A DNA stretch of 64,000 bases from Rhynchospora pubera (lineage: Eukaryota > Streptophyta > Magnoliopsida > Poales > Cyperaceae), in contig CM051460.1 in the NCBI GenBank assembly GCA_028095005.1, positions 286,108,238 through 286,172,237 on the forward strand, read 5' to 3'. Position 1 is the first letter of the stretch. Every line of letters starts with the position of its first letter. Under the pieces are notes generated by a model. The model did not search any database. It was not told the origin of the DNA and saw only the letters and a list, made by a program, of their open reading frames with translations. Position numbers and translations under genes: made by a program. Below are positions 23,155-33,379 of the stretch, piece after piece.

Positions 23155-23419
23155 GATAAAAAGAAGCGTAGTTTAAGTTGAAAGTTCATACTTCAATTGG
23201 AGTGGAGAACGACGAGTAAGAACATCGGTACCAGGTCTTGCGTTTTTCATCCTGAAAATTTACAAATATGATATAAAATAACGTTTGAAAAAAAAAAAAC
23301 TGGCCTGAAAACAATCAAAAGAACAGAAAAGAAAATATAAATGATAAAAAATATATATATTAACTAAATAATCACACTTAATTCCAACTTGAAGAAGTAA
23401 AACAATACTCATACTTCGA

Positions 23420-23880
23420 ACTTTTCTCGAACTATGGCTCTATAAATGACCCATCTGAATCATTTAATGTGATCTCAATATTGAAATTTTAGAAACTAAA
23501 TTTACATTTATTTAATTTTTATTATCTTTTATTTAAAAAAACTATTTTTATTAGAAGGTCCAGATTTAATCAGATTGATGATTTTCTAAAATTAAAAGTT
23601 GATAGTAAATTATAAAAAATATATATAGTTTGATCTCTAAGGTCCCGTTTGGATCGTATGGGAATAGGAGGAATAGTTTCTTCCTAGACGTAAATTTATT
23701 ATAAACAATTTAAATTATTCACAAAGTTACACACTTTCCAATACTTTCCGTCTGGGAATAGGCTATTCATCTTATTCCTAAGCAATCCAAACGGAGCCCA
23801 AGAGATTTGAAGGAGATTTAATTATGAAGGACAAATTGAGTGCTTTGAACTCGAAAATTAAGATTCAATCGTGTTTGATG
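23420..23880. mobile_element. Decayed foldback MITE interrupted by a Tourist MITE
   Basis: It contains the family motifs ATCTCAATATTGAAATTT and the inverse arm with GAAGGAGATTTAATTATG. It is related to 9230-9623 and to a half copy at about 13029-13140, which also ends TTTGACTCTAGCATTACTCAA-like. A 158-bp element sits in the right arm. Confidence 0.6.
23641..23798. mobile_element. Tourist/PIF-type MITE nested in the foldback MITE
   Basis: The left end is GGTCCCGTTTGGATC and the right end is AATCCAAACGGAGCC. Flanks are TAA (23638-23640) and CAA (23799-23801), a degenerate 3-bp duplication. Removing the insert restores the arm sequence GATCTCTAAGAGATTT expected from relatives. Confidence 0.65.
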
Positions 23881-25175
23881 GACTCATGTATTAAACATGT
23901 TTAACTCTAGCATTACTCAACTAAATTAATGTTATATTGAATAATTTACATAGCAATAAATATTAATTTATTGAATCCATTTAGGTAAATATATTAAGGA
24001 TATTTAAATAAAGTAAGTTATTCACTAACATTTGTTCCAGATCCAGCATCCTCCAAGAGTCATACGTGGGTCTCCCATCAGCGTCGAGAATTTCTATTAT
24101 TTTGACTCTGTATTTGATTGTGTTGTCTATCTCATGTAATAAAATGTGGATACTTAGCAGAATAAAAGCTAGAGTTATTTAAATGGAGGTTTTCTGTAAT
24201 AATTTAATTGGAGGATTATTTTTGTTCAATATACATCGGAGGCTTCGAGGTGGGTCTCGCTCTCGCCCATGTGCGCAGAGTCAGTTAATAAATGGAACGA
24301 GATCTTTTTTTTTTATTATTTTGAGGATCAAATGAAACGAGATAGACGTCAAATTCTAGAAATAAACTTCCTCGAAGACTTTTCACTATTTTCTTTTACT
24401 CGTTTCACGATTACTCGCAAAATTTGCGTTACTGCTTTCGTTTCTCAGGAAACACACGAAATCAAACGGCCGTAATCGTGTGAGAAACTAATTCAGCGGT
24501 TTTGATAATTAATTATAAAATAGAAAATTGCATTTGCAGATTCAACATGATCAAATATCACATTCTTACATGATACAATTAAGAGGGAAAAAAAATATTT
24601 CATTGAAGCCAACTTTTGGCGGACAGTTTTGCGACAAAAGTTTCGCGGAAAAAATATAACAATGTAATATTTGGAACTAATGTGTGGTTTGTAAATATAT
24701 TGATAGAAAAATAGAAAATTAAAGCCTGGTATTAGCCACTTTGTTACACAGAATTTGATCTTGCAAATTAACTTAGAATAAACTTGATTTGGGCAACATA
24801 ATGACCGATCTTGCAAACTAATCTTACAGAAGCATGAAATAGTTTTAGTGGTAGTACAACCTTTTTGTTGTAGTGGTAGTAACATTCCCTACCCCAAAAA
24901 AATGAATCTAATTATGAAAGTTTGTTGCAGGAATTACGATCTTCCATAAAATGGATAATTATTGTTTATATGGAAATTTTAACATTGCACGGCTCGGTTC
25001 AGACCTTAAAGAGTTTTACATCTCATCTCGCCTCATACTTTACTCCAACCAAACCACAAAACCGAGTTGATTTAGAAAAGAAGGCTCAGTATAGCATGGC
25101 CCAACAGGCCATGTCAATAGAAAGAGAAATCCATTCAGAAGCCCAAATTGTTAATAATAGAGCGGTGCTGATAAC
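23880..25175. other. Intergenic DNA without a supported gene
   Basis: ORFs of up to 130 codons occur here on both strands (for example 24493-24885 minus and 24922-25275 plus). I recognise no domain, and composition and start context do not support them. Confidence 0.35.
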
Positions 25176-25254
25176 TGCAATCAAGCAATCAAATTACTAT
25201 TTTCAGAAATTAACATGCAATCAAGCAATCAAATTACTATTTTCAGAAATTAAC
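25176..25254. repeat. 39-bp perfect direct repeat
   Basis: TGCAATCAAGCAATCAAATT and the next 19 bases occur at 25176-25214 and again at 25216-25254 without a mismatch. It lies at the left edge of the foldback element that starts near 25246. Confidence 0.85.
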
Positions 25255-25589
25255 TTAGCGCATTACCAAAAATAGATGTTGCGCTTGACCCAGCGCTTGA
25301 CCCCTCTCACGTGCGTGCTTCGCCCCTTCCCTCCCCTCCCTTCCCTTCCCCTCTCATCCGCGCGCTTCACCCCGCTTCACCATTCCCTTTCCTCTCGCAA
25401 CCCTTCCCTTCCCTTCTCACACGCACACTCCATCCCTTCTGACCCTCTGTCCCTCTATTCTACTTATTCTCTCTCCATCGATATGATTTCATTATTCACG
25501 TATTTCTTTCCATCTCGCACTTGTTTCTCCTCTTGCGAGATTCTATCATCACTTTCCAGTGTTACTCCCTTTATGATCATTTGTTACTC

Positions 25590-26255
25590 CCGTACATTAT
25601 GTTAGTTACTCCCTTGTACTTACTATTTACTTCCATATATGATATTAGTTACTCTCTAGTACTTATTATTTACTCATGTACATTATATGTTACTCCCTTG
25701 TACCCACTATTTACTTTCGTATATGATATTAGTTACTCCCTTGTACTTATTATTTACTCAATATGCATTAGTTACTCTCTTGTACTTACTATTTACTTCC
25801 GTATATGATATTCGCTCCTTGTACTTATTATTTACTCCTGTATATTATATTAGTTACTCCCTTGTACTTACTATTGACTTCCGTATATGATATTAGTTCC
25901 TTGTAATTATTATTTACTCCTGTATATTATATTAGGGGCCGTTTGGATCCCATGGAGATTTTGAGGATTTTCATCTTCCTACCATAAATTTATTATAAAC
26001 AATCCAAACTCTTCACAAAATTACACACTTCCCAATAAATTTATTCCTAGGAATTGCAACTTCTCCAAATTCTCCAACTTCCTAAGCGATCCAAACGGCC
26101 CCTTAGTTACTCCCTTGTACTTATTATTTACTTCCATATACCATACTAGTTACACCCTTGTACTTATTATTTACTCTCAGATATTATATTAGTTACTCCC
26201 ACCTTGTACTTATTATTTACTTCCGTATATCATATTAGTTACTCCCTTGCAGATA
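25590..26255. repeat. Tandem array based on TTAGTTACTCCCTTGTACTT
   Basis: About ten imperfect units of 45-70 bp contain TTAGTTACTCCCTTGTACTT followed by ATTATTTACT and either CCGTATATGATA or CTGTATATTATA. The array is split by the MITE at 25935-26102. Confidence 0.85.
25935..26102. mobile_element. Tourist/PIF-type MITE, 168 bp
   Basis: Terminal inverted repeats are GGGGCCGTTTGGATC and GATCCAAACGGCCCC. The target duplication is TTA at 25932-25934 and 26103-26105. Its body shares ATAAATTTATTATAAACAAT-type sequence with the MITE at 23641-23798. Confidence 0.9.
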
Positions 26256-26950
26256 ACTGTATAATCAGAAGAAAGATTAATAATGGAGAGAAGCATATAC
26301 AAGAAAGAGGATCAAGAAATAGCAATGAATTAGAGATTTTGATCAGAATTGAGAATATAGATGAGAATGGAAAGCGTGTGAGATCTAGATGAGAGAAATT
26401 TCGTGGGTGATGGAGAGAGAACGTACAATCGTGCACAGGGACGAGGGGAGTGCGTGAGGATTTGCTCAGAGAGGAGAGAGGAGAGGGAGAATAAGGGGAG
26501 CAAGAGAGGAGATGGACGGAAGGAGAGATGTGCGAGAGGTGATGGGAGAGGGATTTGCTCGGAGAGGAGAGAGGAGAGGGAGAATAAAGGGAGCAAGAGA
26601 GGAGATGCGTTTTGAGGTGAGGAGAGGGAAGGGGATCGAAGGGTGCGTCTCTGTCGCGCGATGAGGGAATGGAGCGCAATCAATCTCTGATTGTTTGATT
26701 GCGTGAGAGACTGATTACGCTAAGTAATTTCCATAATAGAGAAAGATGCTCGTCAACTGAAATCAACTTTGCTGGGACCATTCCATTAAAAGTACTCTCA
26801 CTCTGTCTTGCAAGGAAATATGTGAGTGTGTAACCAAAGGTAAAGCTCTGAAAATTTGGTCAAGGATCAACTGCACAAACATGTATACAAAACTATCGAA
26901 AGCAAAAAAGAATGTTGCCACCCCAGACAGTCAAAAGTTCTTCATGCAAG

Positions 26951-27154
26951 AACACCGGTCTCACTTTGGGATACAATAGAGCTGTCCAATTTCTTGTCAA
27001 CAACTTGCAAATCCTGAAATAAGTGCCCAAAATGGAATGACCATTTTACCCTGAGGCTTTAAGTGATCAAGTAGAGCTTTGGGTATCTCAGGTGCAGCAG
27101 CCCCCACACGGATAGCATCGTATGGAGCTGCTTCAGGCCACCCATACCTCCCAT
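26951..27154 (-). pseudogene. Protein-L-isoaspartate O-methyltransferase exon, frameshifted
   Basis: Protein-L-isoaspartate methyltransferase repairs damaged Asp/Asn residues using S-adenosylmethionine. The minus strand after an AG acceptor at about 27155 encodes DGRYGWPEAAPYDAI, VGAAAPEIPKALLDHLKP and KMVIP, the end of the methyltransferase fold. One extra T within CCATTTTGGG shifts the frame; the next frame continues FQDLQVVDKKLD, SQSETG and then diverges from the family. No other exon was found upstream (higher coordinates), and an L1 insertion lies in what would be the preceding intron. I read it as a relic of a duplicated gene. Confidence 0.75.
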
Positions 27155-27247
27155 CTACAATAAATTACAAGATGTAGTTAAGTTGTAGAAAGAGGGCAGT
27201 TGTGAATAATTGTTAATGACTTCTCTATTAAATGAGAATTTTAGCCT

Positions 27248-28067
27248 CCCCTCAACCACACTTGACAAACCTTTTTTGGAAATTAAAAGGAGCTTCAGAA
27301 ACTTTCTCCACAACCTCAACCTACCACTTCATTAAATCAAACCCGACACACTACTCTTACCTCAGCAGAATCTGGTTTTTCAAAATACCGCCAAGGTTTA
27401 AAATTTTCATCTGGAGAATGCTTCACAACAAATTAGCAACCTTGGACAATTTACAGAGAAGGGGGTGGTGCTTGCCAAAAAGATGTGCTCTCTGTTGTAA
27501 CAGTTCAGGGACAATCCTTCATATCTTTTCTCAATGCTGCTTTTACCTACAACTGAGATCTCTGGTTCAGAATGACTCCACCCTAAGCACTTTTACTGCT
27601 GATACCCATTTTCCACAGGATCCAATGGCGCTGGTAGAGGTGACAGATGTACCGAGCCAAGCAAAAGATATATGGGCAACTGTTTTTTTCATCTTGTGGC
27701 GTGAGAGAGATGCACGCGCATTTTTTCAGAAAAGTCAAAACAGCCAGAGGCTTTGCTACACAAAATACTCTCAGAGTGCCATTCCTTGCATCAGCAGCAC
27801 AACTACTCTTCCTCAGCTACTTGACCTGGTTCTGCTTTGCCAGAAAACAGCCTGACAAAATGACCAATTTTTCTCTTTCTTTTCGTTTCTTTGATTAGTC
27901 ATTAGACATTTTTTTTCTAGTTTCCTTTTTTACCCTTTCTTTATTTTGCTTTGATCGGCTATTTAACTTTCAGTTAAATGCCATTTTTGTAATGATACTG
28001 CTTCTATTAATTTAATGCAAAGGTAGGAGCTTGACTCCTATTTTTCGTCAAAAAAAAAAAAGAAGAC
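27248..28067 (+). mobile_element. 5'-truncated L1 LINE, RT zinc-binding end
   Basis: The plus frame encodes the C-terminal zf-RVT region of plant L1 elements: IWFFKIPPRFKIFIWRMLHN, KLATLDNLQRRGW, then C-x2-C and H-x4-C spacing. It ends with an A run (28050-28061). AATTTTAGCCT at 27237-27247 is repeated at 28068-28078, an 11-bp target duplication that proves insertion of a truncated copy. The 207-codon ORF beginning at 27232 takes its start codon from host DNA and is not a gene. Confidence 0.85.
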
Positions 28068-28078
28068 AATTTTAGCCT

Positions 28079-28524
28079 TGTAAGTTCCAAATTTGAACAT
28101 CTGTTATGAATAATTACTAAAATTTTAGTCAGTTCAGTATTGTGTTGGTACAATGTTGGTACAGAAGCCATGATGAGTTAATTGATATGCCCAATATTTA
28201 GAACAGCAATAGATATCATAATCAAGATCATCTTAGTTTTAGAAACTCGAGAAACTGTACGTTCATTTCTCACAGCAATGCAATATAAAAACACATCTAA
28301 CATTCTGTCACGGTGATCATTTCTCACAGCAATGCAGTATTAGAAATTGGTATACACAGAAAAATGAGCAGAGTTACATTCATCAATTTATCACTAGCAA
28401 AATCAGACTATTGGGTCATACTACTGAACCACAAGCAGTGAGATCAAATAACACAACCCCCGCACCCCACAACGCACACACATCCACATCCACAAAACAA
28501 AATAATGAGAGAAGATAAAATTCC
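28079..28524. other. Downstream region of the topoisomerase-like gene
   Basis: Probably 3' UTR and spacer for the minus-strand gene ending at 28525. A short block (CATTTCTCACAGCAATGCA) is duplicated near 28264 and 28318. No gene is seen. Confidence 0.4.
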
Positions 28525-30583
28525 TTATTCAAAGTCAAACTCATTGCTAATTGGATCGCTCTCAGCATAACTTTTTTTCATTGAATTGCCCCTCTTTGGC
28601 CTCTTTCTTGGAGCAACAACAGCAACCTCCTGGATCTCACCAAAATCACTAGAGGAATCATCCCCATCACGTCTTTTCCTATTAACTGTGGATGCTCTTG
28701 TCTTCCTAAGCTTGGTTGTATCTGCAGCACTTGCTTTCTGTGAAGTGGGCCCTCTCTTTCTACCTGCAGCTGCAGCTCTGGGCTTGGCATTGGTTTCTGC
28801 TGCTGGTTTTCTTCCTCTTCTCTTTTTCTCCTGTTGTTGGGGTGCTGCTTCCACTAAGGTCTGTTTTGCCTGCCCAGCAGAACATTCTTCCTCCATTCCT
28901 GCAATTTTTTAAGAGATAATTAGGTACGCAAAATGGAGGGATATTGTTCAACTTTTTTTTGCTTGGTGGATGACTTTGAAGAAGCAGTACTAGTCTTTTG
29001 CAAATAACCTGTGTCATTTGGAGAGAAGTTGTATGCAGACAGGCGTTCCTTCAGTTCAAGCACCTCATCTTCATTATTGTCCACAACAACTTCAGACTGA
29101 AATAGAGAAGAGTAGATTTATTCACCAATTCAATAGATTGAATATAATTGAAACTGTTAAAGAAGAAGTTAAGATAATCAATAATTACTTTGTGGAAAAA
29201 GAAAGATGGTGACTATAATACCTTCTCAGCAGCAGCTCTCTTTTGCACAACTCCTTTAGCCTTAGGTTCTGATGGTCCGAGCAAATAATATGCAAAAGCA
29301 AGCATATTTCTAAGCAAGTACACACGCAAGTGAACAATGAAAAGAAATTATTAAAACAAACGAGCTTAGCACATACCAGCATCATCCATGTTAACTTCTT
29401 TCAAAGCTGCAGCTATACCTTTGGGCTTGGCATTGGATCCTACTACAGGTCTTCTTCCTCTTTTCCTTTTCTCCTGTGGTTGCAGTGCTTTCACTAGGAT
29501 TTGCTTTGTCTGGCCAGAAGTGGATTCCATCTCCATTTCTGAAATTGTTTAAAGAAAATTAGATATGTAAAATCAAGGAGTATTGTTCAATTTTTTCCCT
29601 GCTTGCTGAATGACTTTGAAAAAGTAGTCTTGTCTTTTGCAAATAACCTGTGTCATCTGGAGAGAACTTTTCAAGGTTGTCTACAGATAGGCGTTCTTTC
29701 AGATCAAGCTCATTATCATTATCATAGACAACAACCTCTTCTGACTGAAATTGAGATGAGAAAAAAGTTTTGTTGACTATATAAGTGGAACATAATTGCA
29801 ATTGATTAAAAAGTTAAGTCAATCAATAATTACAGTGAAAAGAGAGAGGAGACAATTATACCTTTTTAGCAGCAGCTTTCTTTTGTACTGCTCCTCTAGC
29901 CTTAGGTTTTGATGACTCGGGTAAATAATCTGCATAAGCAGGCATATTTCTAAGAAAATATACACGATTGACCATCAAAAAGAAATTACAAAAACATATT
30001 AACAGCATGTACCAGAATCACCCATGTTGACTTCCTTCAAAACTGCAGCTGCAGCTTTGGATTTGGCATTGATTTCTGCTGCAGGTTTTCTTCCTCTTTT
30101 CTTTCTCTCTTGTGGTAGTGGAGCAACTGCAGCAGCATCATCCATGTTGACCTTTTTTCTTCCTCTTTGCTTGCCAGCAGAGGATTCTGTCTCCATTTCT
30201 GCAATTGTTGAAGGAAAATTATAGTTGTAAAATCAGGGAGTATATTTCAATTTCTTTCTGCTTGATGAGAGCTTTTGAAAAATGAGTTCGTCTTTCACAA
30301 ATGACCTGTGTGATCTGGAGAGAAGTTTTCATGGTTGTACGCAGCCAGGGGTTCTTTCAGCTGAAGCAACTTATCATCTTTTTTATCATTCACAACCGCT
30401 TCACGCTGAAATTGGCAGAAGAGATTCATTACTCTATAGATTAAATATAATTGAAATTGATTAAAAAGTTAATTTAATTACTAGGAGATGAAAAGAAAGA
30501 TGACGACAATTGTGCCTTCTTAGCAGCAGCTCTCTTTTGTGCTGCTCCATTAGTCCTGGGTTTCGATGTATCAGGCAAATAAT
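28525..30583 (-). repeat. Tandem triplication of a three-exon cassette in the TOP2-like tail
   Basis: Three exons A, B, C occur three times with a period of about 650 bp. A: 30583-30516, 29929-29862, 29268-29222 (DYLP..SKPK..G..QK.AAAKK). B: 30405-30306, 29744-29648, 29096-29009 (LKERLSAYNFSPNDTG type). C: 30198-30013, 29538-29377, 28898-28525 (EMETESSAGK, then an AT-hook-like KRGRKPAAE). Introns are also similar between copies, which shows genomic DNA was duplicated. All copies stay in one frame. Confidence 0.85.
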
Positions 30584-33315
30584 CTGCAAAAGCAAGCATA
30601 TTTCTTGGCAAATACACGAAAGTGAATATTGGAAAGGAATTATTCAAACATATAAACTACAGTTACCGGCATCATCAATGTTGACATCTTTCCGAACTGT
30701 GTTGTTCTTCCTTGGCCTTCTCACGGATTTCAGGGCAGTTCCACCTGCTGCAAGGGCATTATCTCGCATTGCCTTCCTTGTGTCTTCTGCTTCCACATCC
30801 TTTTTTCCTTGTCTCTGTTCATGTCAGAGATAATCAGATTGTGAATGTACTAGTCATAAAGGACTGTTTGTGGCAGGCAAAATATACACCCATGATGTGC
30901 ACACAGCTATATAAATGCCATACCATTGAGACTTGTGCAGCACCATAATTACTAATTGGCCGACAAGATACATTACCTCACACCCCATACTAGATATAAT
31001 TACTAATTAAACTAGCCAGAATAAAAGAAATGTAAGGACTTATGCTTACATCAAGTTCCTTGTCAAGAGCATCGAGATCTTTCGACCAGAGAGATTTAGG
31101 TGAGGTCTTCCTTAACTCTTCAACCTCAGCCTCCAGTTTGTCCCTCTCAGCACACAACTGCTGAACCTTTTCAAGCGTTAGTGTACCGATTGGCATCGAC
31201 AAGAGGTACTCATAGTCGCTGGCTCTAATCACACCTCCTGCGACAGCTTCAGGAGACATGTCTTCGTTATCCTCTTCTGCACCTGGGGTCCCTGAAACCA
31301 TTCCTTTTGTCTTTTTTGTGAAAGGGATAAAACCCTTCTGTTTCAACTCAAAGAGAAGGTCTGCTCTCTTTCTGTTGGTCACTATAATTTCTCCTTCCAC
31401 CACACCAAGTATGAACCGAACCTTGTTATCCAGCTTCAGCAGGTTCAGGTCTAGGTTGTCCAGCAGTGCTTTCTGCATTCCATACGAAACCAAAATGTCA
31501 TCGTTTCAAATCAATTTCTTGAACAGTATTTAATATATAAGAATTATGCCGGCAAAACCAACCTTCCTTTTTGCATAGAAGTCGAGTCTCATATGGAAGA
31601 ATTCTTCAAGAACTGAGGAACATATAAACGGCGATAACGTAAGAACTTAAAATAGAAGAACCACAGCGAAGGAAAAATTACACGGGGAAGAAACGACAAT
31701 TCTGAACTTACTTTGCTCTGGGGTATCATACTTCTTGATGAGACCATTGGAATCAAAAAGCTGCATATTGGTTGTGGTAATTGTGGTCGTGAGCTTGAAC
31801 TTCTTCTCCAGCCCCTCTTGGATCGCAATGCTCATGTTTTCTTCACTTAAAGTAACCTCAAAGTGAACCGTCTCATCATCGTTGCGTTCTCGATAATCCT
31901 GCTTAGAAATAAAAAGATACATCACATATGAAAAATTCTTGCTGTTTGATTTCAAGAATAAAATTCTCATATTATCAAGTGACTACGAACGTTACCTTGA
32001 TAAATTGTTCCTTAGTCTCATCATTTCCTGTCATTAGGGACTCCAGAAATTCTTTGTAGTCTTGGGTCCATCTCCTAATTGGCAGCTCTGTAATTCTCAG
32101 AGTTGTACTATCAACTTGCTCTATGACACCAGTGATGGTATACGTCACCCCTGCTTCCTTAGTTGCAGATTTTTCAATGGAACCCTGATAACGTTCTTGA
32201 CATTAGTATCTACTAAACTCAAATTAATGCATTCTTCAACTTTTGGGAAGTAGAATTTGGTTCATGTACCTTAAATCCCCTATACCATGGATCCATGGGT
32301 TTCATGGGCTCATCGTTTAATAGTCGCTTCACATTTGCAATTATGTCCTTAGGGTCGTAATTTGGCACAAAAGTGCTCCATCCAGTCCCAATCCCTTCAC
32401 TTCCATTGACTAGCACCATTGGTATTATTGGCATATACCTGTCAATTTGAAGAACAAAATATGCTTAAACAAGTTAATCAAACAACTACAATTTGAAAAA
32501 TAAAAATATTCATATACAAGTTAATCACGCACAAAAATAATGTTCAAACGGAAGAAATGCAATATTGATTTGTACCAAACAGGTTCAATTGGCTGGCCAT
32601 CTTCAGTCTGGTATTCAAGGAGAATATCGTCATCCTTCAGAAACAAGAACCGTGTTAAAGGTGAAAGGCAAGTATAGATACACCTTGCAATTGCATGGTC
32701 TTTTCCACCCTGGAAGACAAAAATAGATGCATCAAGAATTGAGTGCTAGGAGAAATTAATTTAGCCAAATAGAAATAAATATTTTGATTGGATTGGATAG
32801 GTTTTCACTAGCATACCTGGCGTCTGGTACCGAATTGACCATTAGGTTGTAATAGGTTAATGTTGTTGCTTCCAACAAAGTCTTGAGCCATACCAATGAT
32901 GGTACCAGCAAGACTCTGTTCACCATGATGGTATGCTGAATGCTCAGATACATAACCAGAGAATCGGGACACCTACATGACAGCAAATGAAAAGCCTATG
33001 TTATACATGTACAACTAGCTTCTTTTCCTTTTCTTTTTTCTAAATCTAAAATATTTAAATTAGAGAGGAGAGGTGTATTGTGAAACTTGCCTTAGCTTCC
33101 TTTACAAAGTTTCTCTTGAAAGAGCAAAATAATATCTTTCTCTGGCCCGGCTTCAGGCCGTCGACCATTGATGGAATGGACCTTTGTAAATCAGCCATAG
33201 AAAAGGGGATCAACTCCTTGCTGTCAATAGTTTTCTTCTTCGATCTGACACGGCCGCCGATGGAGGAGTTGTAGCGGGAGCTGGATTGGAGAGGAGGTCT
33301 TTTTGCAGTAGCCAT
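28525..33315 (-). CDS. TOP2-like: DNA topoisomerase II-like protein lacking ATPase/TOPRIM, 18 exons, 956 aa
   Basis: Exons in transcript order: 33315-33091, 32972-32817, 32709-32576, 32438-32270, 32184-31996, 31898-31712, 31612-31563, 31472-31050, 30814-30667, 30583-30516, 30405-30306, 30198-30013, 29929-29862, 29744-29648, 29538-29377, 29268-29222, 29096-29009, 28898-28525. All phases agree and no stop interrupts. Residues 1-28 look like the plant TOP2 leader (MATAKRPPLQSSS) fused directly to the breakage-rejoining core (DSKELIPFSMADLQRSIPSM, GLKPGQRKILFCSFKRN, EHSAYHHGEQSL, GSEGIGTGWSTFVPNY, PMDPWYRGFK). ATPase and TOPRIM domains, about 600 residues in normal TOP2, are absent. The catalytic Tyr in the usual GGKD..ARYIFT is Cys137 here (GGKDHAIARCIYT). 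The tail is Lys/Arg-rich and built from triplicated exons. It is either a young pseudogene or a structural, non-cleaving nuclear protein. Confidence 0.88.
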
Positions 33316-33360
33316 GGTGGGATTGGATATCAAAGAGAAAGAGGAAATAGATCTGAAAAA

Positions 33361-33368
33361 TAGGGTTT
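33361..33368 (-). promoter_or_regulatory. Telo-box AAACCCTA in the 5' leader
   Basis: The minus strand carries AAACCCTA 46 bases upstream of the ATG at 33315. Telo-boxes in 5' regions are known in plant genes for replication and translation machinery, which fits a topoisomerase-derived promoter. That this one is used is inference. Confidence 0.55.
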
Positions 33369-33379
33369 TGGGTTAGCAG

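Larger units (their letters stand above)
25246..26732. mobile_element. Putative 1.5-kb foldback element with CT-rich/GA-rich arms
   Basis: The left end reads GAAATTAACTTAGCG and the inverted right end reads GGAAATTACTTAGCG. The left arm continues into a CT-rich stretch (25300-25450) and the right arm into the complementary GA-rich stretch (26400-26650), which itself holds a duplicated block of about 70 bp. The middle is the TTAGTTACTCC array and a Tourist MITE. ORFs in both arms are low-complexity. The target duplication is unclear, so the class is unknown. Confidence 0.5.

Noticed and set aside
25560..26255. Array near 25600 as a CRISPR-like repeat
   Set aside because: Units vary in length and the spacers are repeats themselves; the context is a plant foldback element.
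26239..26683. Ser/Pro/Leu-rich minus ORFs of 146 and 117 codons
   Set aside because: Low-complexity translation of the GA-rich arm of the foldback element.
28586..28912. Plus-strand ORF of 108 codons with hydrophobic character
   Set aside because: Antisense shadow of the last TOP2-like exon.
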